NCBI GenBank assembly: GCA_902489225.1
Contig: CABTZA010000038.1
Location: 1-12,520 of the forward strand
DNA: 12,520 nucleotides
From: an uncultured Collinsella sp.
Lineage (GTDB): Bacteria > Actinomycetota > Coriobacteriia > Coriobacteriales > Coriobacteriaceae
Reading direction: 5' to 3'
Shown: piece after piece, positions 1 through 6,900 of the stretch
Layout: each line of letters starts with the position of its first letter
Position numbering within the stretch: position 1 is the first letter of the stretch
Program-made: the position numbers and the translations under genes
The notes under the pieces: model-generated
What the model saw: only the letters and a program-made list of their open reading frames with translations
Database searches by the model: none
Told to the model about the DNA's origin: nothing

Positions 1-428
1 CCGGCAAAGAGCGAGATGATGGACGGCGTCTCGGTGTCAACGGCCTCGACCATCTCATCGACCTGCGTAGGCGTAAAGATGGTAGTGACGTTGACCTTGA
101 TGCCGTCGGCGGAAAGCTTGCGGACCAGCTCGGCGGTGGACTCGCCCTTGGTGGTCACGCACGGAATCTTGACGTAGACGTTCTCGGCCCAGGTAGCGAT
201 CTCGCGGGCCTCGACCTCCATGGTCTCGACGTCGTCGGCAAAGACCTCAAACGAGACGGACACATCGGTGATGTGGGTCAAGACCTCTTTGGCAAACGCG
301 CGGTAATCTGTCACGCCGCCCTTCTTCATAAGGGACGGGTTGGTCGTGAAACCCTGAACGTTGCCGTTCTCGTACATGTCGAGCATGCCCTCGAGGTTTG
401 CACCGTCAGCGAACACCTTGATTGCCAT
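1..428 (-). CDS. Transaldolase-family aldolase, 3' end cut by window edge
   Basis: This is a class I aldolase of the transaldolase/fructose-6-phosphate aldolase family. The family exchanges or cleaves dihydroxyacetone units of sugar phosphates in the cytosol, in the non-oxidative pentose phosphate branch. I translated the first 142 codons by hand. The strand-1 aspartate is in ADGANL (D8). The family signature GFTTNPSL is at residues 26-33. The Schiff-base lysine is in VYVKIPC (K87), followed by KVNVTTIFT at about 111-119. All key residues in the visible part are present. The start is the ATG whose complement is CAT at 426-428, preceded on the minus strand by GAAAGGAA about 8 nt upstream. The C-terminal third is outside the window. 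The short N-terminus fits the small FSA/TalC-like subfamily of about 220-240 residues better than the TalB type of about 315. Which sugar phosphate it uses cannot be read from this fragment. Confidence 0.9.
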   Translation of the reverse strand, partial: MAIKVFADGANLEGMLDMYENGNVQGFTTNPSLMKKGGVTDYRAFAKEVLTHITDVSVSFEVFADDVETMEVEAREIATWAENVYVKIPCVTTKGESTAELVRKLSADGIKVNVTTIFTPTQVDEMVEAVDTETPSIISLFA

Positions 429-458
429 CTGCCTGATTCCTTTCGTTAGCATACGGCC

Positions 459-491
459 GATAAACTGCTAAACACTTTACCTACGTTTATC
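459..491. repeat. Inverted repeat upstream of the aldolase gene (7-bp arms)
   Basis: GATAAAC (459-465) and GTTTATC (485-491) are perfect 7-bp inverted arms with a 19-nt spacer, lying 31-63 nt upstream of the aldolase ATG. On the minus strand the promoter-distal arm overlaps TTGATA, which resembles a -35 hexamer, but no good -10 sits at the right distance. The placement suits a repressor operator. That role is inferred from position and symmetry only. Confidence 0.35.
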
Positions 492-533
492 AAGGCGTGA
501 GCTGCGGTTTTTTATCTTCTCGGCGAACGGTAT

Positions 534-549
534 AAACACCTCAGTGTTT
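534..549. repeat. Palindrome AAACAC-N4-GTGTTT in the HAD/aldolase intergenic region
   Basis: AAACAC (534-539) and GTGTTT (544-549) form a perfect inverted repeat around a 4-nt centre. The half-site AAACAC recurs at 470-475, nearer the aldolase start. A 16-nt palindrome plus a repeated half-site is the usual form of a dimeric repressor site. The 193-nt gap 429-621 holds no other gene or RNA that I recognise. Confidence 0.35.
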
Positions 550-621
550 GGATTGATAAATCGATTGCGCATGCAAAAGCGAAGAGTCGCAGTTTGAGCA
601 AACGTCAGAACGCGGGATTCA

Positions 622-1449
622 TTAGATGAGGCCGAAATGCTGCATCGCTGTGACGGTACCGTCGTGTGCGACATCGTCGGTCACGTAGTCGGCGACCGCC
701 TTGACCTCGGGCATGGCGTTGCCCATGGCGACAGCCGTCTCGACCGCAGCGAGCATGCCCAGGTCGTTACCCGAATCGCCGAAGCCAAAGGTGCGCGCGT
801 TGCCGGTGCGACCCAGGTATTCCAGCGCTCGCGCCACGCCCACGCCCTTGTCAATGCCCTTGGGGCTCAGCTCGCGATTCTGGCCACCGGTGTTGCACAG
901 CTCAAACTCGCAATCGATAAAGCCGTCATCATTGGCTACGCGAGCCAAACTGGGCACACTGAGGCATACCTTGCCCACGCGCAGACGGCCGTCGACGCGC
1001 ATTTCCTCGGTGCTGTGCACCACAGAAGTGCCGATCAGAGACGACTGCTCAACACCCGCGGGTTCCAGGGCAAAAGTAGCCACGTTGGTCTCGAAAAAGG
1101 CCTCAATCCCTGCCGCGGCCATACGGCGCGCAAGCTCCTCAATAACGTCCTCGTCAAAGCAGTCCTCATGCACCACGCGGCCCTCGACCTCGAGCGTCGC
1201 TCCCGCCATGGCAACGACACCCGCCGGGTTCAGCGCGCGCAGGCCATCGGCAATCAGCCACAAGGGACGACCCGTGCAGATAAATGCATGGTGTCCCGCG
1301 TCGCGCAGACGATGAAACGCCTCGACGACCGCCTGCGAGGGGTGAACCGCCGAAAAGTCCTTGTCGGTCATGTTGTCGGGATCGAACGACGTCAGCGTGC
1401 CGTCCACGTCAAAAAAGAGCACGGCGGAATCGGGGCACGCATCAATCAT
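622..1449 (-). CDS. Cof-type HAD-IIB family phosphatase
   Basis: This 275-residue cytosolic hydrolase of the haloacid dehalogenase superfamily, Cof/type IIB subgroup, is predicted to dephosphorylate sugar phosphates or similar small metabolites through an aspartyl-phosphate intermediate that needs Mg2+. Motif I is FFDVDGTLT with nucleophile D14 and general acid D16. Motif II is ICTGRP (T59, R61). The motif III lysine lies in SPKGIDKG (K198 or K202). Motif IV is GFGDSGND with D225 and D229. The C2-type cap is the stretch between motifs II and III, about 85-190. Length is normal for the family. The start ATG (complement of 1447-1449) has GAAAGGAA a few bases upstream. It reads in the same direction as the aldolase gene but lies 193 nt before it, so they need not share a transcript. 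The substrate is unknown. Confidence 0.88.
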   Translation of the reverse strand: MIDACPDSAVLFFDVDGTLTSFDPDNMTDKDFSAVHPSQAVVEAFHRLRDAGHHAFICTGRPLWLIADGLRALNPAGVVAMAGATLEVEGRVVHEDCFDEDVIEELARRMAAAGIEAFFETNVATFALEPAGVEQSSLIGTSVVHSTEEMRVDGRLRVGKVCLSVPSLARVANDDGFIDCEFELCNTGGQNRELSPKGIDKGVGVARALEYLGRTGNARTFGFGDSGNDLGMLAAVETAVAMGNAMPEVKAVADYVTDDVAHDGTVTAMQHFGLI

Positions 1450-1491
1450 ATGGGTTCCTTTCGGGGGCGAGAGTAAACGAAGTATCCATCA

Positions 1492-1518
1492 TATAATGGA
1501 GCGACGCAACCAGAGAGG
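1492..1518 (+). promoter_or_regulatory. -10 element and ribosome binding site of rlmKL
   Basis: A perfect TATAAT lies at 1492-1497 in the 75-nt gap between the divergent HAD gene and rlmKL. No good -35 hexamer is visible 16-18 nt upstream. GAGAGG at 1513-1518 is a Shine-Dalgarno site 6 nt before the ATG at 1525. The transcript would start near 1504, leaving a leader of about 20 nt. Confidence 0.55.
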
Positions 1519-1524
1519 TCACCC

Positions 1525-4095
1525 ATGGAATTTTACGCAAGCTGCCCCGAGGGCTTTGAGTCCGCACTCGCCGATGAGCTTAAACGCCTCGGGCTTTCGC
1601 ATGTTCGCCGGCTGAAGGGCCGCGCTACATTTGAGGGCGAGCTCGAAGAAGGCTACCGCGCCTGTCTGTGGTCGCGCCTGGCGAGCCGTGTGTTCGTGGT
1701 ACTCGGGCGCTTTGAGGCGCAGGATGCCGATGAACTGTACGACAGCGTTTACGACATCGCCTGGGAGAACATCGTCCGCCCCGGCGCCACCATTGCCATC
1801 ACCTCCCGCGGCGTGACCGAGCAGCTGCGCAACACGCGCTTCTCGGCCCTGCGCGCCAAAGACGCGCTGTGCGACCGTCTGGCCGAGACCACGGGCCGTC
1901 GCGCCGACGTCGATGCCGCCGATCCCGACGTTCACCTGCTGCTTTCGCTGCGCCAGCGCCGCGCGAGCATAAGCCTGGACCTTTCGGGCGACCCGCTGTT
2001 CAAACGCCTGCCGCCTGCCGCGACCCGAGCCGGCGAGGGCACGCACGTGCTGCGCCCCGACTACGCTGCCCTAGTGCTGGCGCAGGTCGGCTGGACCGCA
2101 CTATGCGAGCGCGAGCTGACGGCCGACGATTACGAGAACGAAGCCCTCCCCACGCTGATCGATGCCTCGTGCGCCGGCGGCGGCCTGCTGCTGGAGGCCG
2201 CGAACATTCTGACCGACCGCGCCCCGGGCGCCGCACGCGAGCGCTGGGGCTTTGAGGGCTGGCAGCTGCACGACGCCGCTCTGTGGGAGCAGCTGCTTGC
2301 CGAGGCGCGCGAGCGCGAGGCGGCAGCACGCGAGCGCCAAGCACGCATTGTGGCCGTAGACATCGACCCCGCCGCCCGCAAGACCGCCGAGCGCATGGTC
2401 AAGTGCGCCGGCTACAAGCGTTTTGTCGATTTCTGCGCCGCCAAGTCCGCCACCGTACTGGACCACGCGGGCGCCGTCGCCGGTGCCGCCGTGGTCGCGG
2501 ATACGACCGAGACACCACTTTCGCTCATGCACGACGCCATGACGCTGGTCGGCGAGCTGCGCCGCGCGCCCGAGCTTGCCGCGGCGCCGGTCGCCGCGCT
2601 CACCCGCGATGGATTGCTGGCCCGCGCGCTCCACGCCGAGCCCGAGTGCTCGATCGCCGTCATGCCCAACAATGAAGAGGCAACTATTGAGGTTTGGCCC
2701 TCGCTCGATCACGCCGCCGCGGCATTTGAAGCTGCGACCAGTGCAGGTGCTGAAGGCGAGACTGCAGATGTCGACAACGCCAATGATGAAGGCAGCACCG
2801 CTCCCGCCATGTCCGAGCCCGCCGCCACGCTCGACTTGGGCGACGGCAAGCCGCTGCCCGTGCTCATCCCCGAGTCCGAGCAGTTCGCCAACCGCCTGCG
2901 CAAGAATGCCCGTCTGCGCCGCAAGTGGGCCAAGCGCGAGGGCGTGAGCTGCTACCGCGTCTACGATGCCGACCTACCCGACTACTCCGCCGCCATCGAC
3001 CTGTACGAGGGCTGCCCGCAGACGCCGGGCCGCTGGCTCGTCATCGCCGAATACGCCGCGCCCAAGACCATCGACCCCGCACTGGCCCAGGCCCGCATGC
3101 TCGACATCTTGGCCATCTCGCCGCGCATCCTTGATGTTCCGGCCGAGCACGTGCACGCCAAGGCCCGCATGCGCTCACGTGGCGGCTCGCAGTACGGTAA
3201 GCAGGGCGCCGGCAAGGGCGGCTCGGGCGAGCGCGCCAACATCGCGCGCCGGCGTCTGCCGCTCATCGAAGAGGGTGGACTCACCTTTGCCGTCAACTTT
3301 GACGACTATTTGGATGTGGGCATCTTCCTGGATCATCGCGTCACGCGCAACCTGGTGCGCGAGCACGCCAAGCAGGCGCGCCGCTTCCTCAACCTGTTTG
3401 CCTACACCGGCACTGCCACCTGCTACGCGGCCGATGGCGGCGTCGAGGAGACCGTGACGGTCGACCTTTCCAACACCTACCTGGACTGGGCCGAGCGCAA
3501 TATGCGCCAGAACGGCTTTGTTGGTCCGCAGCATCATTTTGTGCGCGACGACGTGCTCGCCTGGATTCGCGACCAGCGCCAGACGCGCAACCGCTGGGAC
3601 CTGATTTTTGTCGATCCGCCCACGTTTTCGAACTCATCCAAGATGGGCCGCCGCACCTGGGATGTCCAGCGCGACCATGTTGAGCTTTTGGCCGGCGTAT
3701 CGCGCCTGCTCGCACAGGGCGGCCACGCCATCTTTAGCTGCAACCTGCGCGGCTTCCGCCCCGAGACGCGCAAGCTCGCGCGCGCGGGCGTGGTGCTGGA
3801 GGACATTACGGCGCAGACCATCCCCGAGGATTTCGCGCGCAACCAGAAGGTGCACCACTGCTATATCGTGCGCCGCCTGCCCATTGAGGACGCCATGGCA
3901 GAGGTCGGCTTTAGCGCCGAGGAGATTGCCGAGCGAACCGAGGAGCTGCGCAACCCCGAGGTCCGCAAGCCTCGCGCGGCAGTGCCCACGCACGCGCAGG
4001 CCGGCAACGGCAAGTCCAACTTTGCCGGCAAACCCTCCCCCGCCGGCAAGCCCAAAAAGAAGAAGTTCTACGCCAGCAAACCCAGGGGCAAATAA
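1525..4095 (+). CDS. rlmL: Bifunctional 23S rRNA guanine methyltransferase RlmKL, RlmL half degenerate
   Basis: The protein has 856 residues; E. coli RlmKL (YcbY) has 702. In E. coli the N-terminal half makes m2G2445 and the C-terminal half makes m7G2069 in 23S rRNA during 50S assembly. In order: a THUMP-containing N-terminus (to about 165, including MWSRLASR-like LWSRLASR), an RlmL-type Rossmann domain (about 175-392), an acidic Ala-rich linker (about 396-450), and the RlmK domain from QFANRLRKN (453) on, with FAYTGTAT (625-632), VDLSNTYLDWAERN and the catalytic FVDPPTFSNS (D697-P699). The RlmK half is well conserved. In the RlmL half, motif I reads DASCAGGG (213-220) instead of DPMCGSGT, and VVADTTET (323-330) stands where NPPYGERL is expected, although flanking segments such as TDRAPG and RWGF.GW still align. 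A 72-residue basic Lys/Gly/Pro tail (785-856) may bind RNA. RlmK activity is likely; RlmL activity is doubtful. Confidence 0.93.
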   Translation: MEFYASCPEGFESALADELKRLGLSHVRRLKGRATFEGELEEGYRACLWSRLASRVFVVLGRFEAQDADELYDSVYDIAWENIVRPGATIAITSRGVTEQLRNTRFSALRAKDALCDRLAETTGRRADVDAADPDVHLLLSLRQRRASISLDLSGDPLFKRLPPAATRAGEGTHVLRPDYAALVLAQVGWTALCERELTADDYENEALPTLIDASCAGGGLLLEAANILTDRAPGAARERWGFEGWQLHDAALWEQLLAEAREREAAARERQARIVAVDIDPAARKTAERMVKCAGYKRFVDFCAAKSATVLDHAGAVAGAAVVADTTETPLSLMHDAMTLVGELRRAPELAAAPVAALTRDGLLARALHAEPECSIAVMPNNEEATIEVWPSLDHAAAAFEAATSAGAEGETADVDNANDEGSTAPAMSEPAATLDLGDGKPLPVLIPESEQFANRLRKNARLRRKWAKREGVSCYRVYDADLPDYSAAIDLYEGCPQTPGRWLVIAEYAAPKTIDPALAQARMLDILAISPRILDVPAEHVHAKARMRSRGGSQYGKQGAGKGGSGERANIARRRLPLIEEGGLTFAVNFDDYLDVGIFLDHRVTRNLVREHAKQARRFLNLFAYTGTATCYAADGGVEETVTVDLSNTYLDWAERNMRQNGFVGPQHHFVRDDVLAWIRDQRQTRNRWDLIFVDPPTFSNSSKMGRRTWDVQRDHVELLAGVSRLLAQGGHAIFSCNLRGFRPETRKLARAGVVLEDITAQTIPEDFARNQKVHHCYIVRRLPIEDAMAEVGFSAEEIAERTEELRNPEVRKPRAAVPTHAQAGNGKSNFAGKPSPAGKPKKKKFYASKPRGK

Positions 4096-4100
4096 ACAAA

Positions 4101-4165
4101 GTTGCGGTGGAATATGGACTGTTTGGCCGCCAAATAGGCCATTTCCGTCCGTATTTCACCGCAAC
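4101..4165. repeat. 65-nt imperfect hairpin between convergent rlmKL and kdpE
   Basis: Arm 1 GTTGCGGTGGAATATGGAC (4101-4119) pairs over 19 bp with GTCCGTATTTCACCGCAAC (4147-4165); in the plus-strand transcript the two non-Watson-Crick positions are G-U pairs. The loop holds a second 5-bp stem, TGGCC (4124-4128) with GGCCA (4137-4141). It begins 5 nt after the rlmKL stop and ends 25 nt before the kdpE stop. No T tract follows on either strand, so it is not a textbook intrinsic terminator. It could stabilise 3' ends or be a copy of a dispersed palindromic repeat. Confidence 0.75.
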
Positions 4166-4190
4166 TCATATTGGGATGGTGGTTGGCGAT

Positions 4191-4904
4191 CTAGCCTTGG
4201 GTGACCAGGCGATAGCCGATACCCACGTGCGTTTGGATGTAACGCGGATGCGCGGGGTCGGACTCGATCTTCTTGCGCAGCGTGCCCATAAAGACGCGCA
4301 GGCTCGCCAGGTCGCTCTTAGTTGCCGTGCCCCAAATCTCGTGCAGGATAAACTGGTGCGTCAATACCTTGTCGGCGTTATGCGCCAGCAGACACAGGAG
4401 CTTGTACTCGATCGGCGTCAGATGCAGTTCCTCGCCATCCATCGTGGCGATGCCGGCATCAAAATCGATATGCAGCTCACCGGCATCGAACGTGCCCTCG
4501 GAGGCAACGCCGCCCGATTGCGCATACGAAAGGCGCCTGAGCGTCGTGCGAATGCGCGCGAGCAGCTCCTCGACCGAAAACGGCTTGGTCAGGTAATCGT
4601 CGGCGCCAGCATCGAGCGCGCGGATTTTGTCCGCATCCTCGCTGCGCGCCGAGACCACGATGATCGGCATGCCCGACCATGCGCGCACCGACTCCACCAC
4701 CTTGACGCCGTCCATATCGGGCAGGCCCAGATCGAGCAGCACAATGCTCGGTGCCTGCGATGAGGCGGCGGCGATGGCGGCATGGGCAGTCTCAACGGCC
4801 ATATGACGCAAGCCGTGCGCCTCGAGCGCGGCAACGATAAGGTTGCGGACAGCGGGGTCGTCCTCAACGACCAAGATGAGCGGTTTTACGGCAGAGTTCG
4901 GCAC
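4191..4904 (-). CDS. kdpE: KdpE-type response regulator (OmpR/PhoB family)
   Basis: This 237-residue DNA-binding response regulator is the presumed partner of the adjacent KdpD-type kinase in control of potassium uptake. The receiver domain (about 8-122) has the acidic pocket E14/D15/D16, phosphoacceptor D58 in VLLDLGLPDMDG, S85 in VVSARS and K107 in LTKPF. The C-terminal winged helix (about 140-237) contains LTPIEYKLLCLL, RVFMGTLRKKIE and the closing VGIGYRLV, closely resembling E. coli KdpE. I chose the GTG at 4904 over the upstream in-frame start at 4985: that start would add residues overlapping kdpD and unlike the family, while the GTG sits 7 nt after AAGGAG. Only 4 nt separate it from the kdpD stop, so the two are co-transcribed and probably translationally coupled. 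DNA targets are not shown by the sequence; kup and an unlinked kdp operon are candidates. Confidence 0.9.
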   Translation of the reverse strand: MPNSAVKPLILVVEDDPAVRNLIVAALEAHGLRHMAVETAHAAIAAASSQAPSIVLLDLGLPDMDGVKVVESVRAWSGMPIIVVSARSEDADKIRALDAGADDYLTKPFSVEELLARIRTTLRRLSYAQSGGVASEGTFDAGELHIDFDAGIATMDGEELHLTPIEYKLLCLLAHNADKVLTHQFILHEIWGTATKSDLASLRVFMGTLRKKIESDPAHPRYIQTHVGIGYRLVTQG

Positions 4905-4908
4905 GGCG

Positions 4909-6534
4909 CTACTCCTTATCAAACGAAACATCGGCGACGGGAAGCTCAATCGTAAAGACCGAGCCGTGCGGGTCCGCCGCGGCAACCTCTATGCTACCGC
5001 CATGCGCCAGCGCAATGGAGCGGCAGAGCGAAAGACCCAAGCCCACGCTGCGGTGGCTGTCGGCCAGGCCATGGTTGGCGGTATAGAACGACTCAAAGAT
5101 GCGTTCGCGGTCCTCGGGTGCGATGCCCGGACCATCATCGGCCACCGAGCACGCCACGCGTCCATCGTCGACGCTAATCGAAATCATGATATGCGAGCCT
5201 GCGGGCGTATAGGTGATGGCGTTGTTCACCAGATTGACCACCAGCTGCACCATCAGGCGCGCATCGACGTTGACGAGCGCCGGCTCATCGCACGCCACCA
5301 CCTTAAGGTCGTGCTCGCGCACGGCAGGGTTCACGTGGCGCAGCGCCTCCTCGACGATATCGTCCATGAGCTCGAGTGTGGTCGACAGGCGCATACCGCA
5401 ACCCTCGAGCTTGGTGATGGCGAGCAGGTTCTCGACGGTGGCGTTGAGCCATTGCGCATCCGAGCGAATGGAAAGGAGCAGGCCGCGGCGCGTCTGGGCA
5501 TCGAGCACCGCGGTGCCGGTCGAGCCCTGATCGAGCAGGACATCGGCATTGCCCGAAATACTGGTGAGCGGCGTACGCAGATCGTGCGAGATGGAGCGCA
5601 GCAGGTTGGCGCGCAGCTGTTCGTTTTTGGCGAGCACCGCCGCCTCCTCGCGGGCCTCCATGGCGCGGGCGCGATCGAGTGCCAGCTCGCCTTCGCTCAC
5701 GATGGCATCGGCAAGTGTTCGCTCCTCGTGCGTCAGCACGTCGGGCTCGGCAACGATAGCCAGCACGCCCACCACCGAGGCGGGGTCGCCTGAGCGCGCG
5801 AAGCCGTCGCCTGTGCGAACCGTCAGGTAGATGCCATAAAACGCCGAGCCGCCAAACGTGGCATCGAGCGGCGTTCCCACATAGGCGGATGCCGAGAGCC
5901 GCGGCGGCATCTGCGGCGCCAGTTCGTGCACCGGTGCTGCATCGCCCACGGCCGTGTATGTCGCACGCGGCAGCAGGTCATCGCCCTCGGCGTCAGCGCT
6001 GTACCACACGACCGGACAGCCCGAAAGACGCGCCAGCTGCGTTGCCATGGCATGGACAATCTGCTGCTGATCGGCGCACCGCTGTAGCATGCGGTTGGTC
6101 TCGAGCACCATATGCGTGCGACGGTCGCTGGCGGCAGCCTGTGCCAAGGCACGGCGCAGGGCCAACGCAATCGAGCTCGACACAAGCGAGACCACGAACA
6201 TGATGAAGAACATGCCGGGATAGCCGCGGTCGATAAGCGACAGCGAGTAGCGCGGGTCGACAAACAAGAAGTTGTAGAGCGCCACGGCGGCAGCCGAGCT
6301 CAGCAAGCAATACAGGCGACTCCAGGTAAAGAATGCGCACAGCTGAACGGCGAACACATAGACGATCATGATGCTCGGCGCGAGACCCGGATGGTCGAGC
6401 AACGCGCCCACAATCGTCGCCGCGACCAGCAGCCCCGCCGATACGCAGGCGTCATACAGAGGAGTGCGGCGCGTCAGCGTTGTGCGCCGCCACCAAAAGC
6501 TATCGGCAATATCGCCGTCCGTACGGACGTCCAT
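4909..6534 (-). CDS. kdpD: KdpD-like sensor histidine kinase lacking the N-terminal KdpD/USP region
   Basis: This membrane histidine kinase has 541 residues; E. coli KdpD has 894. It begins almost directly with the DUF4118 four-helix membrane domain, with segments at about 26-46, 53-70, 74-92 and 107-130, and the characteristic ALYNFLFVDPRYS between helices 3 and 4. A GAF-like domain follows (about 145-290). Then come the phosphoacceptor helix with LRSISHDLRTPLTS (H317), the N box VNLVNNAITYTP, the G1 box ADDGPGIAPED, the F box IFESFY and the G2 box SVGLGLSLC. All catalytic boxes look intact. The cytoplasmic N-terminal KdpD and UspA-like domains, which in E. coli bind ATP and sense cellular state, are absent. 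There is no room for them upstream, since a terminator ends 19 nt before the ATG. Signal input must come through the membrane or GAF part. The SD (GAGAGGGG) is somewhat distant, so initiation may be modest. Confidence 0.9.
   Translation of the reverse strand: MDVRTDGDIADSFWWRRTTLTRRTPLYDACVSAGLLVAATIVGALLDHPGLAPSIMIVYVFAVQLCAFFTWSRLYCLLSSAAAVALYNFLFVDPRYSLSLIDRGYPGMFFIMFVVSLVSSSIALALRRALAQAAASDRRTHMVLETNRMLQRCADQQQIVHAMATQLARLSGCPVVWYSADAEGDDLLPRATYTAVGDAAPVHELAPQMPPRLSASAYVGTPLDATFGGSAFYGIYLTVRTGDGFARSGDPASVVGVLAIVAEPDVLTHEERTLADAIVSEGELALDRARAMEAREEAAVLAKNEQLRANLLRSISHDLRTPLTSISGNADVLLDQGSTGTAVLDAQTRRGLLLSIRSDAQWLNATVENLLAITKLEGCGMRLSTTLELMDDIVEEALRHVNPAVREHDLKVVACDEPALVNVDARLMVQLVVNLVNNAITYTPAGSHIMISISVDDGRVACSVADDGPGIAPEDRERIFESFYTANHGLADSHRSVGLGLSLCRSIALAHGGSIEVAAADPHGSVFTIELPVADVSFDKE
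4912..4917 (-). promoter_or_regulatory. kdpE Shine-Dalgarno inside the last kdpD codons
   Basis: AAGGAG on the minus strand is made of the final Lys and Glu codons of kdpD, immediately before its TAG stop (4909-4911) and 7 nt from the kdpE GTG. It decides the kdpE start and implies that ribosomes finishing kdpD can reinitiate on kdpE. Confidence 0.8.
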
Positions 6535-6553
6535 CAGCGCCCCGCCCCTCTCT

Positions 6554-6600
6554 CAAAAACAAAAACCACCACAAAGGGACAGGCACCTTTGTGGTGGTTT
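6554..6600 (-). terminator. Intrinsic terminator after kup and the small membrane gene
   Basis: AAACCACCACAAAGG (6563-6577) and CCTTTGTGGTGGTTT (6586-6600) are perfect 15-bp arms around an 8-nt loop. On the minus strand the stem is followed by TTTTTGTTTTT (6565-6555), a textbook U tract. It lies 45 nt beyond the stop of the 64-residue gene. A near copy of the upstream arm, CCCTTGTGGTGGTT (plus strand 6601-6614), adjoins it, giving a direct repeat of about 14 nt. The T tract ends about 20 nt before the kdpD start codon, so the terminator also gates kdpDE. The stem-loop core is related to the palindrome at 9053-9083. Confidence 0.85.
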
Positions 6601-6645
6601 CCCTTGTGGTGGTTCCAAGTGTAAAGCCTTTGCAGCCTGCGGTCG

Positions 6646-6840
6646 CTAGACAAACAGCACGTGCGCGAGCAGGGCACACACGCACACCGCTCCAAATACC
6701 AGTGCCACGATCGAGATCACGCGGTCGGCCATATCCATGTTGGCACGGTTCGTAAGGAACCGATCTTCGGCGGCGTCGACACGCGCCTCACGCACCATTT
6801 CGACCACCGCCTCACGGCCATCGAGCGCCTTTGTATCCAT
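6646..6840 (-). CDS. Small single-helix membrane protein downstream of kup
   Basis: I do not recognise a family. The 64-residue product has a charged N-terminal half rich in Asp, Glu, Arg and Ala (about 1-38), then MADRVISIVALVFG and on to ...ALLAHVLFV, one hydrophobic helix of about 22 residues ending at the C-terminus. This is a tail-anchored layout, with the charged part probably cytoplasmic. I chose the ATG at 6840 because GGGGAGGT lies 4 nt upstream. An in-frame ATG at 6870 would add ten residues with only a distant GGAG. The gene starts 60 nt after the kup stop in the same direction, and a strong terminator follows, so it is probably co-transcribed with kup. A role as a Kup accessory or regulatory subunit is a guess from position alone. 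Confidence 0.7.
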   Translation of the reverse strand: MDTKALDGREAVVEMVREARVDAAEDRFLTNRANMDMADRVISIVALVFGAVCVCALLAHVLFV

Positions 6841-6900
6841 GTTTACCTCCCCGACCTCATGCTTATCCATCAAAAACCAACTCCGTGTAGCCGCCGACGT

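Noticed and set aside
637..1476. 279-codon open frame on the plus strand opposite the HAD gene
   Set aside because: No good ribosome binding site and no domain; the opposite strand carries all four HAD motifs.
4905..4985. N-terminal extension of KdpE from an upstream in-frame start
   Set aside because: It would overlap kdpD, adds basic sequence unlike the family, and lacks the well-placed AAGGAG that precedes the GTG at 4904.
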